Source: Demequina muriae (GTDB taxonomy: Bacteria; Actinomycetota; Actinomycetes; Actinomycetales; Demequinaceae). From it: a stretch of DNA of 64,000 nt. The notes under the pieces were generated by a model. It saw only the letters and a list, made by a program, of their open reading frames with translations, did not search any database and was not told where the DNA came from. Both the position numbers and the translations under genes were made by a program. The stretch's first letter is position 1. Each line of letters begins with the position of its first letter. Of the stretch, positions 62,714-64,000 are shown in pieces. The stretch spans positions 2,356,001 through 2,420,000 of the forward strand of contig NZ_JAUHQA010000001.1 of the NCBI RefSeq assembly GCF_030418295.1, in the 5' to 3' direction.

Positions 62714-62729
62714 GTTACGAGAGTGTTAC
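62714..62729 (-). promoter_or_regulatory. candidate GlnR box upstream of glnA
   Basis: On the glnA strand GTAAC, 6 bases, GTAAC. This matches the actinobacterial GlnR half-site pair (GTnAC-n6-GnAAC). It lies 84-99 bases upstream of the glnA ATG. Nitrogen control by GlnR is inferred. Confidence 0.5.
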
Positions 62730-62814
62730 GTGATCTGAGGGAAGGCGCGTCCCAGCGGCAGCGCTGGGACGGCGACGTCATCGACCCTAGTCCACCCGCC
62801 GATACGATGGAACG

Positions 62815-63240
62815 GTGACCCACGCGATGCCCGAAAGTCCACGCGCATACCCGGGCCGGAGACTCCTCGGAGTCGCAATCGACTGGGTGCTCTGCCTGCT
62901 GATCTCCTCGGCGTTCTTTCCCGCAGGTGACGCGTCGGCCCTGACCGCCGTCGAGCGCGTCCTGCTCGCGGGCGACCCCATGGCGACGCTGGTGATCTGG
63001 ATGGTGCAGCACCTGGTGCTCGTCGCCACGCTCGGCACCACGGTGGGTCACCGCATCGTGGGCCTGCGAGTGATGAGGGAGGACGGGGCGCCGTTCGTCG
63101 GGGTGATTCGTGCGCTCGCCAGAACCGTGCTGTTGGCGCTCGTGATCCCCGCCGTGGTGTGGGGTCCGGACGGTCGCGGACTGCACGACCGCGCCGCAGG
63201 CACCCTGATCGTCCCCACGCGAGGAGCAGTCAATGCCTGA
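62815..63240 (+). CDS. RDD-family membrane protein
   Basis: 141 residues from a GTG. Two to three membrane helices with the RDD signatures: GRRLLGVAIDWVLCLLIS, GTTVGHRIVGLRVM and GLHDRAAGTLIV. The Arg-Asp-Asp type residues are seen in RR...D and HDRAAG. Transport role suggested for the family but substrate unknown. The order glnA / RDD / DUF4191 recurs in actinobacteria. The next gene overlaps its last 8 bases. Confidence 0.85.
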   Translation: MTHAMPESPRAYPGRRLLGVAIDWVLCLLISSAFFPAGDASALTAVERVLLAGDPMATLVIWMVQHLVLVATLGTTVGHRIVGLRVMREDGAPFVGVIRALARTVLLALVIPAVVWGPDGRGLHDRAAGTLIVPTRGAVNA

Positions 63241-63886
63241 GCTGTCCGTGGCCGCAGTCCTGTGCGACATGGATGGCACCCTCGTCGACTCCAACGCCCT
63301 GGTCGACGTCATGTGGAACGAGTTCTCCGACGCCCACGGACTGGACGGCGTGGAGGTGCGCGCATTCGCCCATGGACGGCCGAGCCGCGCGACCGTCGCG
63401 CGCTACCTCACCGACGAGGCCGAGATCCGCGAATGGCTGGACCGCATCCACACGATGGAGACGAGCAGATTCGACGGCGTGGTGGAGATCCCTGGCGCAG
63501 CGACGTTCATCCGGGCGCTGCCTCACGGGCGCTGGGCGCTGGTGACCTCCGCGCTCGCCGCGCCCGCGAGGGGCCGGCTCTCGGCGGTCGGCATCGATCT
63601 GCCTGACATCCTCATCGGTGCTGACGACGTCGAGCACGGCAAGCCGGACCCTGAGGGCTTTGCTCGCGCGGCGGGCCTGCTCGGCGCGGACCCGAGGGAG
63701 TGCGTGGTGTTCGAGGACACCGATGCGGGAATCCAGGCGGGTCAGGCGGCAGGGTGCGCGGTGGTCGTGGTGGGAGGCAACCGGTCGTCCGTCACCGAGG
63801 GTCTGCCGCGGGTCGACGACATGACCCAGGTGGGAGTGCGGACAGTCGGCGACCGCATCGTCCTGACTCTGCCTGAATCGGACTGA
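63233..63886 (+). CDS. HAD-superfamily phosphatase
   Basis: 217 residues. HAD motif I VLCDMDGTLVDSN, motif II ALVTSALA, motif III in GKPDPEGFARAA and motif IV VFEDTDAGIQAGQAAG are all present with a four-helix cap between. It resembles sugar-phosphate phosphatases of the beta-phosphoglucomutase/YfbT group. It overlaps the RDD gene by 8 bases and is probably co-transcribed with it. Confidence 0.88.
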   Translation: MPELSVAAVLCDMDGTLVDSNALVDVMWNEFSDAHGLDGVEVRAFAHGRPSRATVARYLTDEAEIREWLDRIHTMETSRFDGVVEIPGAATFIRALPHGRWALVTSALAAPARGRLSAVGIDLPDILIGADDVEHGKPDPEGFARAAGLLGADPRECVVFEDTDAGIQAGQAAGCAVVVVGGNRSSVTEGLPRVDDMTQVGVRTVGDRIVLTLPESD

Positions 63887-63913
63887 CCTGCGCACGACTG
63901 ACCTGCGCCCGGC

Positions 63914-63955
63914 CGATGCGGGTGCGGGTCAGCGCCCGCGCATCGCCTTGCGGTC
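63914..63955. terminator. weak hairpin between convergent HAD and DUF4191 genes
   Basis: CGATGCG pairs with CGCATCG across a loop of about 25 bases that includes the DUF4191 stop. It repeats the octamer seen in other terminators here. Modest stem length. Confidence 0.3.
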
Positions 63956-64000
63956 GGGGCGTGCACGCATGGGGTCGACGCCCTTCGGCACGGGCAGCTT
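63929..64000 (-). CDS. C-terminal end of a DUF4191 membrane protein (partial)
   Basis: Only the last 23 residues are present: KLPVPKGVDPMRARPDRKAM and then RGR before TGA. This tail, and the position next to an RDD gene and glnA, match the C-terminus of actinobacterial DUF4191 proteins from memory. The gene continues beyond the window. Confidence 0.6.
   Translation of the reverse strand, partial: KLPVPKGVDPMRARPDRKAMRGR

Overview
The window is high-GC actinobacterial DNA, most like Micrococcales (inference). It carries many actinobacterial hallmarks: DUF3145 and DUF3052 proteins, a fabD-fabH-acpP-fabF cluster with a PucR-type regulator, homodimeric aceE, polyphosphate glucokinase, glnE next to a second glutamine synthetase, and the RDD/DUF4191 pair beside glnA. 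GTG starts, 1-4 base start/stop overlaps and G/C hairpin terminators without U-tracts are common. Most of the window is ordinary core genome.

Layout. 1-1.1 kb: end of a zinc-ribbon-type membrane protein and a small membrane protein. 1.2-6.4 kb: SorC-type regulator divergent from the glycerol genes glpD-glpF-glpK. 6.5-10.9 kb: an unknown protein, CsbD, the NAD(P)HX repair genes nnrD and nnrE flanking def, DUF3145 and an NTF2-like protein. 11-15.8 kb: fatty acid synthesis cluster on the minus strand, with a perfect palindrome between the regulator and fabD. 16-22 kb: a membrane protein with a coding tandem repeat, aceE, DUF3052, an AhpE-like peroxiredoxin, a GAP/LysE-type membrane protein and tRNA-Val(UAC).

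22.4-29.6 kb is the most distinctive accessory locus. A sigma70-like promoter and a 29-base palindrome (two abutting LacI boxes) precede a sugar-binding lipoprotein, two permeases, a GH91 enzyme without a signal peptide, a LacI regulator and a GH32 fructosidase. The set reads as uptake of difructose anhydride or inulo-oligosaccharides followed by cytoplasmic cleavage to fructose. It lies just after a tRNA gene, lacks an octamer that is frequent elsewhere in the window, and the GH91 gene uses some rare codons, so horizontal acquisition is plausible.

29.8-44.9 kb: a K+ channel, a flippase-like membrane protein, the Nif3/zinc-ribbon/phosphatase trio, a formate/nitrite-type channel, YaaA, a PadR regulator, RNase P RNA, an LCP ligase, DUF2236, an O-antigen-ligase-like protein, a redoxin/MarR pair, a secreted HNH nuclease with an Excalibur domain, ppgK and map. 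44.9-54.5 kb: an epimerase, panB, nadE, a GlnA2-type synthetase, glnE and two paralogous membrane proteins. 54.5-57.2 kb: an alpha-glucosidase with its LacI regulator.

57.3-61.1 kb is the second notable locus. It holds a three-part copper nitrite reductase (membrane domain, cupredoxin, NirK core with all copper ligands), a Cys-rich DUF2249 protein and a winged-helix regulator with a cysteine cluster, behind a 14-base palindrome. 61.2-64 kb: glnA with a candidate GlnR box, an RDD protein, a HAD phosphatase and the end of a DUF4191 gene.

Across the window the octamer CCGATGCG or its complement occurs about 50 times by eye, far above base-composition expectation, in coding sequence and in terminator stems.
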